This document shows, piece by piece, positions 46,235 to 55,491 of a stretch of 64,000 bases of DNA. Each line of letters begins with the position of its first letter. Positions within the stretch are counted from its first letter, which is position 1. The notes beneath the pieces were generated by a model, which did not search any database, was not told where the DNA came from, and worked only from the letters and a program-made list of their open reading frames with translations. This stretch comes from Ensifer sp. Root278 (lineage in GTDB: Bacteria > Pseudomonadota > Alphaproteobacteria > Rhizobiales > Rhizobiaceae): contig NZ_LMJJ01000007.1 in the NCBI RefSeq assembly GCF_001429285.1, positions 62,001 through 126,000 on the forward strand. The letters are read 5' to 3'. The translations under genes and the position numbers were made by a program.

Positions 46235-47554
46235 TCAGAGCTTGCCCGCGTCTTCCAAAATGCCGGTCGCCTTCTCAGTGGCGGCATCCAGCGCTTCCTT
46301 CGACGTCTTGTCGCCCAGGATGGCGGCCTGCAGTTCCGGATAGACTGCGTTGGAGATTTCGATCCATTCAGCCGTCTTCGGCACCGGGAAGGCATGCTTG
46401 GCAGCTTCCTGGAAAGCCTGCAGCACTCCGGTCTTGTAGGCGTCGCCTGCGGCTGCCTTGATGTTGTATTCCCAGACGGCCGTGCGGGTCGGCAGCGGGC
46501 CGGCAGCCGATTCCAGCTTCTGACTGTCCTCGTTGGTCAGCCACCAGACGAGCGAGGCGGCGGCCTCTTTGTTGGCGCAATCCTCGGTGACCGAGAAGCC
46601 GTGATGGCCCGACCAGCCGGTGCGCTTGCCGGAAGAACCGGCCGGCTGCACCTTCACGCCGACATTGCCGGCGACCTTGGACGACTTCGGATCGTTGAAG
46701 AAGCTCGCCCAGCCAGGCCAGTCGAGGTTGAGAGCGATCGAGCCCGAGGCGAAGCCCTGACCAAGGTCGTCCCAGAGATAGTTGGTCGTGCCAGGCGGTA
46801 CCGCCTTGTCCTTGTAGAGCTTGACGAACCAGTCGAGCGCGCGCACGCCGGCTTCGGAATTGAAGGCCGGGCGACCATCCTTGTCGAGATATTCCCCACC
46901 TTCGGCGACCAGCATTTCATAGAAGCGACCGTTGATGGCCTCTTCCTTGCCGGCGAACTGCGTGCCGTAGAAATTCGGTGGCGCTGCGAAAAACTCGGCC
47001 TGGTCGCTAACCTGGGCCCAGGTGTCCGGCGGCGCGAGGTCGTAGCCATACTTTGCCTTGAAGGCGGTCTTCTTCGCTTCGTCCTGATAGAGGCTCTTCT
47101 GGTAGTAGAGTGCCGATACGTCGAACTGAGCGCGCGGCAGCATCACCAGCTTGCCGTCGAGTGTCGAGGCATCGATCAGTGCCGGCACGAACTTGGCGAT
47201 CTCGTCCGGCGGCAGAAGCGCTAGCAGGTCGGTGTAGATGTCAGGATATTGCGGAGCGAAAGACGAATGGTTGGAACCGACGCACCAGCTGACGCCTCCG
47301 GTCGCGATATCCGACTTGATCTCCTTGTCGAGCTCGAAGTGGTTCTTCTTCGACAGGATGTTGACCTTGGCGCCGGTCGCCTTCTCCCACTCACCGATAC
47401 GCTCATAGAGCTTTTCATATTGCTGTCCGCCGATCAGCTTGGCGTCGATCGTGACGCCTTCAAACTTGCCGGGCAGGTCAGCGGCCATCGCCGTCCCCAA
47501 TCCCGCGGCAAGCATGATCGCTGCGGCGGACACGCCGGATAGCAGCCTTCTCAT
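46235..47554 (-). CDS. CUT1 sugar importer solute-binding protein
   Basis: 439 residues from the ATG at 47554, preceded by AGGAGTGGAG. Sec signal peptide (LLSGVSAAAIMLAAGLGTAMA). Family 1 extracellular solute-binding fold: WEKATGAKVNILSKKNHFELDKEI, LPRAQFDVSALYYQKSLYQDE, GWSGHHGFSVTEDCANKEAAASLVWWLTNEDSQ. The first gene of the long leftward fucose operon. Likely ligand L-fucose or a fucosylated saccharide, from the catabolic genes downstream. Confidence 0.92.
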   Translation of the reverse strand: MRRLLSGVSAAAIMLAAGLGTAMAADLPGKFEGVTIDAKLIGGQQYEKLYERIGEWEKATGAKVNILSKKNHFELDKEIKSDIATGGVSWCVGSNHSSFAPQYPDIYTDLLALLPPDEIAKFVPALIDASTLDGKLVMLPRAQFDVSALYYQKSLYQDEAKKTAFKAKYGYDLAPPDTWAQVSDQAEFFAAPPNFYGTQFAGKEEAINGRFYEMLVAEGGEYLDKDGRPAFNSEAGVRALDWFVKLYKDKAVPPGTTNYLWDDLGQGFASGSIALNLDWPGWASFFNDPKSSKVAGNVGVKVQPAGSSGKRTGWSGHHGFSVTEDCANKEAAASLVWWLTNEDSQKLESAAGPLPTRTAVWEYNIKAAAGDAYKTGVLQAFQEAAKHAFPVPKTAEWIEISNAVYPELQAAILGDKTSKEALDAATEKATGILEDAGKL

Positions 47555-47596
47555 CTCCACTCCTCCCTGGTTCACGCCCCTCATCTTGGCGCGGTA

Positions 47597-47611
47597 TTCT
47601 CATTTGTGAGA
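47597..47611. promoter_or_regulatory. TTCTCATTTGTGAGA, candidate IclR operator between importer and iclR
   Basis: Contains the perfect inverted repeat TCTCA-TTTG-TGAGA (47598-47611 less the first base) in the 167-base gap between the divergent binding-protein and IclR genes. It resembles the TTCTTATnTGA sites elsewhere in this region. Candidate autoregulatory operator of the IclR protein. Confidence 0.5.
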
Positions 47612-47721
47612 CATTAATTCATATACAAACAACAAATTTATCCAACGTCAAGGGCGAACTTTCCTTTGTCGGCGCCTTTCTCTGCGTATATGGATATGAA
47701 TATTCACCAAGGAGGGATCTC

Positions 47722-48510
47722 ATGGACACCGAAGAGTCTGACCGCTATCGCGCGCCCGCCCTCGACAAGGGGCTCGACATTCTCGAGCTGCTCGCCAGCG
47801 TCGACGGCGGCCTGACGCAGGCGGAGATTTCCAAGCGCCTGAACCGCAGCCCCAACGAGTTCTACCGGATGCTCGACCGGCTCGTGCGACGCGGCTACGT
47901 CACCCGCATCGACGGCGATCGCTATTCCCTGACACTAAAGCTGTTCGGTCTTTCGCAACTGCATGCGCCGGTTCGCAGGCTCGCTTCCTACGCAACACCG
48001 TTGATGCGCGACCTGGCGCAGCGCTCCAAGCAGGCCAACCACCTCGCCGTCTTCGATCGCGGCTCGGCCGTGGTCATTGCCCAGCAGGAAGCGCCTGATT
48101 ATTGGGGCATCTCGATCCGGGTCGGATCGCACATCAGCCTGTTCGACACCGGCTCCGGCCACATCCTTCTCGCCTTCCGCTCAGCCGAAGAGCGCGAAAT
48201 GATGATCGCAGAACACGCCAAGAGCAAAGACGAAGTCCCGCGCGGACCGGAGTTCTACGCGCGGCTCGACCAGATCCGCGAACGCGGCTACGAGATGATG
48301 GCGAGCGCGCAGACCGCCGGCGTCTATAACCTTTCGGCACCGATCCTAGGCCCCGATGGCCGCGGCATCGCGGCACTCACCGTGCCCTATATCGCGCTGG
48401 TCAACGCGCCCTCGGCGCCGGATATTACCGAAACGATTGCCCTTTTGCTGAAGACCGCGGAGCAACTGTCGACGCTTGCTGGCTCGGACGTGGCGCCGGT
48501 AGCCGATTGA
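47722..48510 (+). CDS. IclR-family transcriptional regulator
   Basis: 262 residues. N-terminal winged helix: ALDKGLDILELLASVDGGLTQAEISKRLNRSPNEFYRMLDRLVRRGYVTRI; C-terminal effector domain with SKQANHLAVFDRGSAVVIAQQE, DTGSGHILLAF and QTAGVYNLSAPILGPDGRGIAALTVPYI. AAGGAGGGATCTC is a strong ribosome-binding site. It is divergent from the fucose importer operon and followed by the lactonase gene, so it is the prime candidate regulator of the whole fucose block. Confidence 0.93.
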   Translation: MDTEESDRYRAPALDKGLDILELLASVDGGLTQAEISKRLNRSPNEFYRMLDRLVRRGYVTRIDGDRYSLTLKLFGLSQLHAPVRRLASYATPLMRDLAQRSKQANHLAVFDRGSAVVIAQQEAPDYWGISIRVGSHISLFDTGSGHILLAFRSAEEREMMIAEHAKSKDEVPRGPEFYARLDQIRERGYEMMASAQTAGVYNLSAPILGPDGRGIAALTVPYIALVNAPSAPDITETIALLLKTAEQLSTLAGSDVAPVAD

Positions 48511-48532
48511 CGGCAGCCGGCGACGGCCTTAC

Positions 48533-48564
48533 TTCTTATTTGAACAGTCCATTCTTATGTGAGA
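48533..48564. promoter_or_regulatory. Paired TTCTTATnTGA motifs upstream of the lactonase gene
   Basis: TTCTTATTTGAAC (48533-48545) and TTCTTATGTGAGA (48552-48564) are direct repeats whose starts are 19 bases apart, just upstream of the start at 48587. They match the motif before the TRAP genes and the CoA-transferase operon. Candidate dual IclR site. Confidence 0.5.
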
Positions 48565-48586
48565 TGACGTTCGGAGGAGAAGCGCT

Positions 48587-49423
48587 TTGATCATCGACAC
48601 CCATCTTCACCTCATCGACAGGTCGAAGCTCACCTATCCCTGGCTCTCGGGCGTGCCGGCGCTCGACCACGACTTTCTCTACGCGACCTACGCGCGCGAG
48701 GCCCGTCGGCTCGGCATCGAGGCCTGCCTGCACATGGAGGTCGATGTCGAGCCTTCGGAGATCGAGAAGGAAACGGCGGAGATCGAACGGCTGGCGCGCC
48801 AGCCGGAAAACCTGCTCAAGGGTGCCATCGCCGCCTGCCGACCCGAAGACGATGGCTTTGCCGCCTATCTTGAACGCCAGGAGGCAAACGATTTCGTCAG
48901 AGGTTTCCGCCGGGTGCTGCACGTCATGCCGGACGAGCTGTCCGAGGGGCCGACGTTCCGCGACAACATCCGCAGGCTCGACGGCCGCCGCTTTACCTTC
49001 GATCTCTGCGTCCTGCCGCACCAGATCCCGAGGGCCATCGCCCTTGCCGATCTTGCGCCCGATGTTCAGTTCATCCTCGACCATTGCGGCGTTCCCGATA
49101 TTCGCGGCGGCGCCGAGCATCCCTGGCGCGAGCACATGAGCGACATCGCCCGGCGACCGAACGTCACGGCGAAGATCTCCGGCGTCGTCGCCTATGCCGA
49201 CGAGGCCTGGCAGGTGGAGACATTGCGCCCCTATGTCGAGCACACGATCGGTGCCTTCGGCTGGGACCGGGTGGTCTGGGGGAGCGACTGGCCGGTCTGC
49301 ACCCTCGGCGGAAATCTGTCGACCTGGGTCGGCGCCACCCACGCTCTACTTGAGGGCTGCAGCGCACACGAAAAGCGCAAGCTGCTCTCCGGCAATGCGC
49401 GGCGGATCTGGAAGCTCGCCTAG
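48587..49423 (+). CDS. Amidohydrolase-family L-fuconolactonase
   Basis: 278 residues. Amidohydrolase_2 family: IIDTHLHLIDRSKLTYPWL with the HxH motif, CLHMEVDVEPSE, GFRRVLHVMPDE, DHCGVPDI and VWGSDWPVC with the terminal catalytic Asp. This subgroup (COG3618-like) includes L-fucono-1,5-lactonase and L-rhamnono-lactonase. Hydrolysing L-fuconolactone to L-fuconate would complete the pathway with the dehydratase at 37378. AGGAGAAGCGC precedes the start (TTG/ATG context read as TTGATCATC; the annotated start is the TTG). Confidence 0.88.
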   Translation: MIIDTHLHLIDRSKLTYPWLSGVPALDHDFLYATYAREARRLGIEACLHMEVDVEPSEIEKETAEIERLARQPENLLKGAIAACRPEDDGFAAYLERQEANDFVRGFRRVLHVMPDELSEGPTFRDNIRRLDGRRFTFDLCVLPHQIPRAIALADLAPDVQFILDHCGVPDIRGGAEHPWREHMSDIARRPNVTAKISGVVAYADEAWQVETLRPYVEHTIGAFGWDRVVWGSDWPVCTLGGNLSTWVGATHALLEGCSAHEKRKLLSGNARRIWKLA

Positions 49424-49495
49424 AGCAATTCCAAGAAAGTGTGTACGGTTTCCGTGCGGAATTACGCAATTTCAGAAGGTTAGCTCAAAAGAAAT
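49422..49495. repeat. RIME-like rhizobial intergenic repeat, degenerate copy
   Basis: Begins at the lactonase stop. GAGCAATTCC, GTTTCCGTGCGGAATT and the trailing TTAGCTC match the pattern of a highly repeated intergenic palindromic element I remember from Rhizobium and Sinorhizobium genomes. Visible internal symmetry: GCAATTCC against GGAATTACGC. Other copies are not evident in this window. Confidence 0.55.
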
Positions 49496-50173
49496 TGCCC
49501 GCGGCAGATCATGGCAGGCTGCGTCCACGGTTACATCATGGCGACCGACCTCGATCGCCTCACGCACAATGTGCAGGCCTATTTCATGGTTCGCATGGAT
49601 AGTATGCCGGCCCGAAACGATCGCCGTCCAGTTCGAACGCGCGTTCGTTGGGTTTTCTTAGGCCGTCGACTGTATGTGCGTCGGCGGAGATCCGGATTTC
49701 ATCGCGCTCGTTCGTGTGCTCGGACGTGCAGGAAGTCGACCCATGATCACCGATCATGGTGGTCGCCGACATTGGCATCCGCAACATGCGGATGCACGTC
49801 ATTCTAAGCTGACCCAAATGGTTGCCCGCCTAACCACTCGAGGCGATGAAATGGAAATCCACGTCTTGAAGCGGGAAGTGAGAGTCTTCAGGACTTAAGC
49901 AAGCCAACCTTGCTGCAAAGTTGGGAAAGTATCAGCCGTTCGGCCTGTATTTAAAGCGGACAGCGCGGAGTGGACGCGGTGGGGTTTCGAAAGCTCGCAT
50001 TTGAGGTTTAGTCGGCACGCAATGGATCAGCTATCTCAAGTCCAAGAATAATAATGCTTCGATGATCGGAAGAGTAGACCGACCAAGCGCGTTCCCGACG
50101 ATACATTATGCGATGCTTGGAGCAGGACGCGAACATGCCTGGCCAATGGGTGCTGATATTTCACAAGTTGCGG
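49424..50173. other. Gene-poor interval with no recognisable gene
   Basis: About 750 bases. The first 70 carry the intergenic repeat. The remaining short open frames (for example 49511-49807 and 49674-49898) translate into Arg/His-rich sequence I cannot match to any family. The interval directly borders a broken toxin gene, so decayed mobile or accessory DNA is likely, but I cannot identify a source. Confidence 0.5.
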
Positions 50174-50563
50174 TTAGAAGTTGAGCGCGCTTTTAAGATC
50201 ATGTAACCCGACCATAAGCATCATTGGGTCCGATGGCGACGGCAGGAAGCCGATCGCCTCATAGAAGGCCCTCGCGTCCTCGGAAATTGCATGCACCAGC
50301 ACGCCGCGGAACGGCAACCGGAATTGGATCAGGCACGTTGCGCCGAAACCGACCAGGCGCTTCCGGCTGCTTCACTGCGCCGGAGGCGAGCGCATAATAG
50401 GCGATGACGCGATTTCCTTCGCACACGACGAATGTTCGCGATGCGCCGCCAATCTGATTGGTACGGACGCGGCGACGCAGCCAGTCGTCCAGTTCAGGCA
50501 TACCGGAATTAAAGTCTGCCAGTGTGCTGATCGGCCAGTGGTGTCGGTGCGTTTAAGAGTCAC
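50174..50563 (-). pseudogene. Broken TacT-type GNAT toxin gene
   Basis: The product is recognisable as a TacT acetyltransferase toxin only by joining frames. A GTG at 50563 overlaps the antitoxin stop and starts MTLK. A shift gives APTPLADQ; a second shift gives TLADFNSGMPELDDWLRRRVRTNQIGG, continuing to ASRTFVVCEGNRVIAYYALASGAV and PGRFRRNVPDPIPVAV. Then about 35-40 residues expected in the family, including the acetyl-CoA-binding Q/R-x-x-G-x-G/A motif, are absent. The C-terminus resumes in another frame as GVLVHAISEDARAFYEAIGF and ends at 50174. The missing cofactor site and the frame breaks make it almost certainly inactive. Confidence 0.88.
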
Positions 50564-50856
50564 GCCTCATCCCACGGCGCTTTGGTCGACATGGTGCGCT
50601 TCAGGCGCTCATTTGTTTGCGCGGGCACCTCGAGCCGAGCAAGGTACTCGGCATAGATTTCGGAGCTGACCGTGAATACGGAACGGTCTAGCAGCACTTC
50701 CTCGGCGCGGCGCTCGGAAGCCTCAAGCATGAAATCCGTGCGTGTCTTACCAAGCAACTCGGCGGCTCGGTCGATCAAGTTGCGTGTCGCAGGCTTGATT
50801 CGCATATTTAGCGGCACGCTTGCGTCCGGACTTTTACGCGTGTTCGAGGTGGCCAT
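50560..50856 (-). CDS. TacA-type DUF1778 antitoxin
   Basis: 98 residues, intact. N-terminal ribbon-helix-helix: VPLNMRIKPATRNLIDRAAELLGKTRTDFMLEASERRAEEVLLDR; the C-terminal toxin-binding tail reads ALFE-like FTVSSEIYAEYLARLEVPAQTNERLKRTM. Stop overlaps the toxin GTG by four bases, the usual TacA-TacT layout. It should bind its own promoter; a perfect 19-bp palindrome lies 31 bases upstream. With the toxin dead it may survive as an orphan regulator or be decaying. Confidence 0.9.
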   Translation of the reverse strand: MATSNTRKSPDASVPLNMRIKPATRNLIDRAAELLGKTRTDFMLEASERRAEEVLLDRSVFTVSSEIYAEYLARLEVPAQTNERLKRTMSTKAPWDEA

Positions 50857-50887
50857 GGAAAGCTCCTGTCTGCACTCATAAGATAGC

Positions 50888-50932
50888 GTAACGACATCAT
50901 CTTTACAGGGCCCGTAAAGATGATGTCGTTAC
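50888..50932. promoter_or_regulatory. Perfect 19-bp inverted repeat upstream of tacA
   Basis: GTAACGACATCATCTTTAC (50888-50906) and its exact reverse complement (50914-50932) flank a 7-base centre, AGGGCCC. It lies 31 bases upstream of the tacA start. As ribbon-helix-helix antitoxins bind palindromes, an autoregulatory operator is likely. No T-run follows on either strand, which argues against an ordinary terminator for the operon ending at 51137. Confidence 0.65.
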
Positions 50933-51136
50933 ATATTGGTCGTGGGCTATTTCAGCCGCTGATCACGATCTTCGGCTAAGCCAAGCAGGAATTTGAGATT
51001 GTGCGAAGGTTTATGAGTAGCTCGCGCCCACAAGCGGCGCCGCAGATCTCGATATAAAATCCAGCCGCTATGCGCTGCCCTTCATTTCCCTTGATTGAAG
51101 ACCCTGCCGCTAAGCTGCGCAGTAGTCGCCGGCTGC

Positions 51137-52273
51137 TCAAGCGGGTGCAAAGCTCGCACCAAATAGGCGATTGAGATCGTCGACAACCTTTCGCGCTGCA
51201 TCCTTCCGCAGGAGCCCGTCGTTGATCCGATCCGAGCCCGCCTGCTGGAAGGCCATGTAGCCATCGTGCCTTGGGCGAACCCAGGCGGTTTCCAGCGTCT
51301 TGCGGGTTGCCCGGTAAAAGTCTGATGCAGCGGCGTTGACGGCGTCATCATCCCAGGCGGCCGCATGGCCCGGCTGCCCACCGCCTGCGGCATAGGGGCC
51401 GCGCTGCGCCTCGCCGCCAGCGACGAAGTAAGCAAAATCGATCGCCGCGTCGATCGCGCCGGAGAAGGCGGAGACGGCAATTCCCGTTCCGCCAAGGGCA
51501 GAGCCGGAAGGACCGCCCCGCCCGGCCACCGCGATGTCGCCGAACCTGACGAGAGACGGCCGGAAGCCTGGCATCGCGTAGCTGACATACCCATAAATCA
51601 GCGGCGCGCAGACGGCCTTCGCTTGCGGCTCGCTCATCGCTTCGAGCACGGCAATCGGATCCATCGAGAAGCAGGCGGGGTCGATCAGATCCGTCAACTC
51701 ACGCAGGCGCTCGAACGCTTCGATGCCGGCATCGATCTCGATCAACTTCCCTGCCCCATCGCTGCGGCAAGGATGACCGAGATTAGCCGAGAGCGTATAG
51801 AAGCACATCAGGGAATGCGGCGGGCGCATCGGCAGCGCGACCTTTCCCTGCCGCGCCATGACCAGCATTTCAGACCAATCCGCCGCGCGCTCGGCCTGGT
51901 CCGGGCGCCAGGCCTGAACCTGTGTTGCTGCGTCGATCGGGAAGGCCCATTGCCGGCCCTGCCAGGTGTAACTCGGATAGGAGCGACCGACGCTCGCATC
52001 GCCCAGCGCCTTCCGCTCGGCTTCGCGTCCTTCGACATCGAGCGGTGCCAGACACTTCTCCTTGGTGATCTGGCCGACATGGGGATGGTCGATGACGATG
52101 AGGTCATAAGCCCGCGCCAGTTCCTCGACCGGATAGGTCTCGAAATCCTGCAGCGAACGCTTCTCCCATTCGACCGTAACGCCGGTGCGCTCCTGCCACA
52201 ACCGCGAACAAGCGATCATCGGATCGTAGCCGCGCGGGTGGCTCCAGGTCATGCCCTTCAATGTGATGCTCAC
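51137..52273 (-). CDS. Solute-binding-protein-like protein without signal peptide
   Basis: 378 residues. The fold pattern is that of family 1 extracellular solute-binding proteins: SITLKGMTWSHPRGYDPMIACSRLWQERTGVTVEWEKRSLQDFE, YDLIVIDHPHVGQI, LAPLD, WAFPIDAATQVQAWRPDQ, and a C-terminal GGTGIAVSAFSG. No signal peptide is present, and none could be hidden upstream, because the ATG overlaps the stop of the CoA-transferase gene (ATGA). No permease or ATPase is adjacent. It may therefore be a cytosolic ligand-binding protein or an enzyme built on this fold. Function unknown. Confidence 0.82.
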   Translation of the reverse strand: MSITLKGMTWSHPRGYDPMIACSRLWQERTGVTVEWEKRSLQDFETYPVEELARAYDLIVIDHPHVGQITKEKCLAPLDVEGREAERKALGDASVGRSYPSYTWQGRQWAFPIDAATQVQAWRPDQAERAADWSEMLVMARQGKVALPMRPPHSLMCFYTLSANLGHPCRSDGAGKLIEIDAGIEAFERLRELTDLIDPACFSMDPIAVLEAMSEPQAKAVCAPLIYGYVSYAMPGFRPSLVRFGDIAVAGRGGPSGSALGGTGIAVSAFSGAIDAAIDFAYFVAGGEAQRGPYAAGGGQPGHAAAWDDDAVNAAASDFYRATRKTLETAWVRPRHDGYMAFQQAGSDRINDGLLRKDAARKVVDDLNRLFGASFAPA

Positions 52274-53430
52274 AGGCCGAACTCCTCTCGGATCGACGCG
52301 CTATGTTCGCCGATGCGCGGTGCGGCGCGGTCGACCTGGGCGCGATTGCCGTTGATGCGCAGCGGCGATCGCGTGGTCAGGATCGAGACATCGTCCTCGC
52401 GCACGACCGTCTGCAGCATGTCGAGCACCCGGAAGCCCTCGCTTTCGAGCAGTTCGTTCCAGTTGAGCACGCGGGAGCACCAGATGTCTGCGGGTTCAAG
52501 CAGGCCAAGCCAATGGTCGATGGTGTTTTCGGCGATCCGCTTGGCAATCAGCGCCTTGATCCTGTCGCGCTCGGAAAACCATGAAGCCGGATCATCGCGA
52601 TAGGTGTCGAGTTCGGGCATTTCGAGGAGATCCGCGAGCTTCGGGATCGGCGTCATGGCGATGGCGAGATAGCCGTCCTTGGCGGGATAGACGCCATAGG
52701 GCGCCGACAGATAGGCATGTGCGCTGCGAAAGCCGGAGCGCGTTGGCAGCCGGCGGCCGTCATTGAGATGAGTCGTCAGAACCTCGAACTGGAAGTCGAC
52801 GAGTGCCTCAAGCAGGCTGGTTTCGATCAGACTGCCGTTGCCGCTGATACCGCGGCGAACGAGAGCCGCAAGAATCCCTTGCGCTGCCGCCGCACCGGCA
52901 AGCATGTCGCCGATCGCCAGACCGAAAGGCACTGGCCCTTGGCCTTCATCGCCGTTCAGCCACATGACGCCCGAGCGGGATTGCGCCAGCAGGTCCTGCC
53001 CCGGTCGCTTCACCCAGGGACCCTCCTCGCCGTACCCACTGATCGAGGCATAGACGATCTTCGGGTTGATCGCCTTGACCGCCTCGTAGTCAAGCCCAAG
53101 GCGCTGGATGACGCCGGGGCGGAAGTTCTGAATCAGCACATCGGCCTTGGCGAGCAGCGCCTTCAAGGCCGCAACGTCAGCCTCGTTCTTGAGGTCGATC
53201 GCAAGGCTCTCCTTGGCGCGGTTGATGGCATGGAAGATCGTCGAGTCGCCGCCGATCTCGGTGTCGCTCAGATAGAGCCGGCGCGACAGGTCGCCGCCGT
53301 CGGGGCGCTCGATCTTGATGACGCGTGCGCCGAGATCCATGAGGCGCAGCGAGCAATAGGGACCTGAGAGAAACTGGCTCATGTCGACGACGACAAGGCC
53401 TGAGAGCGGCAGTTCGTTTGCTTCCGTCAT
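52270..53430 (-). CDS. CaiB/BaiF family III CoA-transferase
   Basis: 386 residues. Family III signature: LSGLVVVDMSQFLSGPYCSLRLMDLGARVIKIERPDGGDLSR, SLAIDLKNEADVAALKALLAKADVLIQNFRPGVIQRLGL with the catalytic Asp region, and ISGYGEEGPWVKRPGQDLLAQSRSG. Transfers CoA between carboxylic acids (candidates: succinyl-CoA as donor). Six bases after the MaoC gene and overlapping the next gene, so the three genes form one translational unit. Confidence 0.92.
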   Translation of the reverse strand: MTEANELPLSGLVVVDMSQFLSGPYCSLRLMDLGARVIKIERPDGGDLSRRLYLSDTEIGGDSTIFHAINRAKESLAIDLKNEADVAALKALLAKADVLIQNFRPGVIQRLGLDYEAVKAINPKIVYASISGYGEEGPWVKRPGQDLLAQSRSGVMWLNGDEGQGPVPFGLAIGDMLAGAAAAQGILAALVRRGISGNGSLIETSLLEALVDFQFEVLTTHLNDGRRLPTRSGFRSAHAYLSAPYGVYPAKDGYLAIAMTPIPKLADLLEMPELDTYRDDPASWFSERDRIKALIAKRIAENTIDHWLGLLEPADIWCSRVLNWNELLESEGFRVLDMLQTVVREDDVSILTTRSPLRINGNRAQVDRAAPRIGEHSASIREEFGL

Positions 53431-53436
53431 CGCGGC

Positions 53437-53988
<552 letters not shown>

Positions 53989-54369
53989 GAGCAGACCCTT
54001 GCGCAGCGAAAGCTAAGTCCGACCTTGATTTTCGCCATCGAACGCCAGTGGTGCTCAGCGGCAGCGATCAATTTCTTCTTATATAAATAGCTTACTCACA
54101 TATGGATTAACATTGCAAGGGGCTCACATCTTCGACGGGGACTGCACCCCGTGTGCAGTGGAGATGATTGCGCCCTACGACCCGAATCTTCCGGGCCTAA
54201 TTTCCGACCGCCGCGGGCGCAATTCTCCATGGGCTTGCCGAGTGGGGGATTCCTCGAAACGATGCCGGAACGGATTGCTTGTTCGGCCTCCTACGATCAC
54301 AAGGATGCGTAGAAGAGCTGAGTTTCGCTTTGCAGCCGGCGGCCGGGCTACGCGTTTCGAGGACCAAGA
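53989..54369. other. Divergent promoter interval with a candidate IclR site
   Basis: 381 bases between the leftward CoA-transferase operon and the rightward flavoprotein gene. It contains TTCTTATATAAAT (54076-54088) and the weaker CTCACATATGGAT (54095-54107), starts 19 bases apart as at the lactonase promoter. No gene is convincing here. Confidence 0.6.
54076..54107. promoter_or_regulatory. Paired TTCTTATnTGA-like motifs upstream of the MaoC/CoA-transferase operon
   Basis: TTCTTATATAAAT (54076) plus a weaker partner 19 bases away, about 90-120 bases upstream of the MaoC start at 53988. The spacing equals that of the lactonase pair at 48533/48552. Candidate IclR operator that would place this operon in the fucose regulon. 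Confidence 0.4.
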
Positions 54370-55491
54370 ATGAACGACACCATGCCATTCACCGCTTCAC
54401 CGAATGCCGCGCTTCACGCTGCGATCAAGGTCAACATTGTCGTGATCGGCGCAGGCCAAGCCGGACTGTCATCGGCCTATCACTTGATGAAGCTTGGCCT
54501 TCAGCCGGGCCGGAATTTCATCGTCCTCGACAAGAACGATAAACCGGGCGGCGCCTGGCAGCATCGTTGGCCGTCATTGACGCTGAGCACCGTCAACCGT
54601 CTCCACGACTTGCCGGGCATGGAGTTTGCGGAAGTTGTTCCCGTTGGAGAAACTGAGGCGCGGGCTTCGACGGCGGTTCCCAGCTACTACGCGGCCTATG
54701 AAGAAAAATTCCGGCTGCCGATCTATCGCCCGGTTGCAGTCAAGGTAGTTTGCGAGCGCTTCGGCCGGCTGCGGGTGGAGACCGACCGCGAGACCTTTTC
54801 GGCCGAGGGGCTCATCAACGCGACGGGAACCTGGGAGACCCCTTCTATACCCGCCTATCCCGGTGCCGATCGTTTCGAAGGGCAGCAGCTTCACTCCCGC
54901 GACTATCAAACGGCGGACGCGTTTGCGGGCAAGCACGTGATTGTCGTCGGCGGCGGCATTTCGGCGCTCCAACATCTCGATGAAATCTCGCAAGTGACAA
55001 CGACAACCTGGGTCACGCGCCGCGAGCCGCAGTTTCACGAGGGACCATTCACTCAGGAAGACGGCCGCGCCGCGGTCGCCGCCGTTGAAGAAAGGGTGCG
55101 GAACGGCCTGGTGCCGGGCTCGGTGGTGTCCGTCACCGGCATCCCCTGGACCCCGGCCCTGCGGGCCGCCGCAAAACGAGGGGCGCTAAAACGGCTGCCG
55201 ATCTTCAGCGAAATCCTTCCTCACGGCGTGCGCTGGCCGGATGGAACGGAACAGAAAGCTGAGGTCATTCTCTGGGCGACGGGTTTTCGCAGCTCACTCG
55301 ATCATCTCGCTCCGCTGCAACTGCGCGCGGACGACGGCGGCATCGTCCTAGGCGGACGCCTCGCGACGCGGGTCGAAAAGGACCCACGCATCCATCTGGT
55401 AGGCTACGGTCCCTCGGCTTCCACGATTGGAGCGAACAGAGCAGGCGGCGCAGCAGCACGGGAACTGGCCGCCCATCTCGGTCTGATCTGA
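54370..55491 (+). CDS. Flavin-dependent monooxygenase/oxidoreductase-like protein
   Basis: 373 residues. FAD motif VVIGAGQAGLSSAYHLMKLG, then GGAWQHRWPSLTLST and a second dinucleotide motif IVVGGGISALQHLDEI, the arrangement of FMO/CzcO-type NAD(P)-binding oxidoreductases. The C-terminal VILWATGFRSSLDHLAP is the conserved ATG motif of this group. No signal peptide. Neighbours give no substrate hint. It may also be viewed as a thioredoxin-reductase-like fold protein; exact activity unknown. Confidence 0.88.
   Translation: MNDTMPFTASPNAALHAAIKVNIVVIGAGQAGLSSAYHLMKLGLQPGRNFIVLDKNDKPGGAWQHRWPSLTLSTVNRLHDLPGMEFAEVVPVGETEARASTAVPSYYAAYEEKFRLPIYRPVAVKVVCERFGRLRVETDRETFSAEGLINATGTWETPSIPAYPGADRFEGQQLHSRDYQTADAFAGKHVIVVGGGISALQHLDEISQVTTTTWVTRREPQFHEGPFTQEDGRAAVAAVEERVRNGLVPGSVVSVTGIPWTPALRAAAKRGALKRLPIFSEILPHGVRWPDGTEQKAEVILWATGFRSSLDHLAPLQLRADDGGIVLGGRLATRVEKDPRIHLVGYGPSASTIGANRAGGAAARELAAHLGLI

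Noticed and set aside
49511-49898. Possible transposase fragment
   Set aside because: Short Arg/His-rich frames with no DDE, HTH or terminal inverted repeat that I can see.
50888-50932. Reading the perfect inverted repeat as a rho-independent terminator of the operon ending at 51137
   Set aside because: It lies about 200 bases past the stop and has no T-run on either strand; its position just upstream of tacA fits an operator better.
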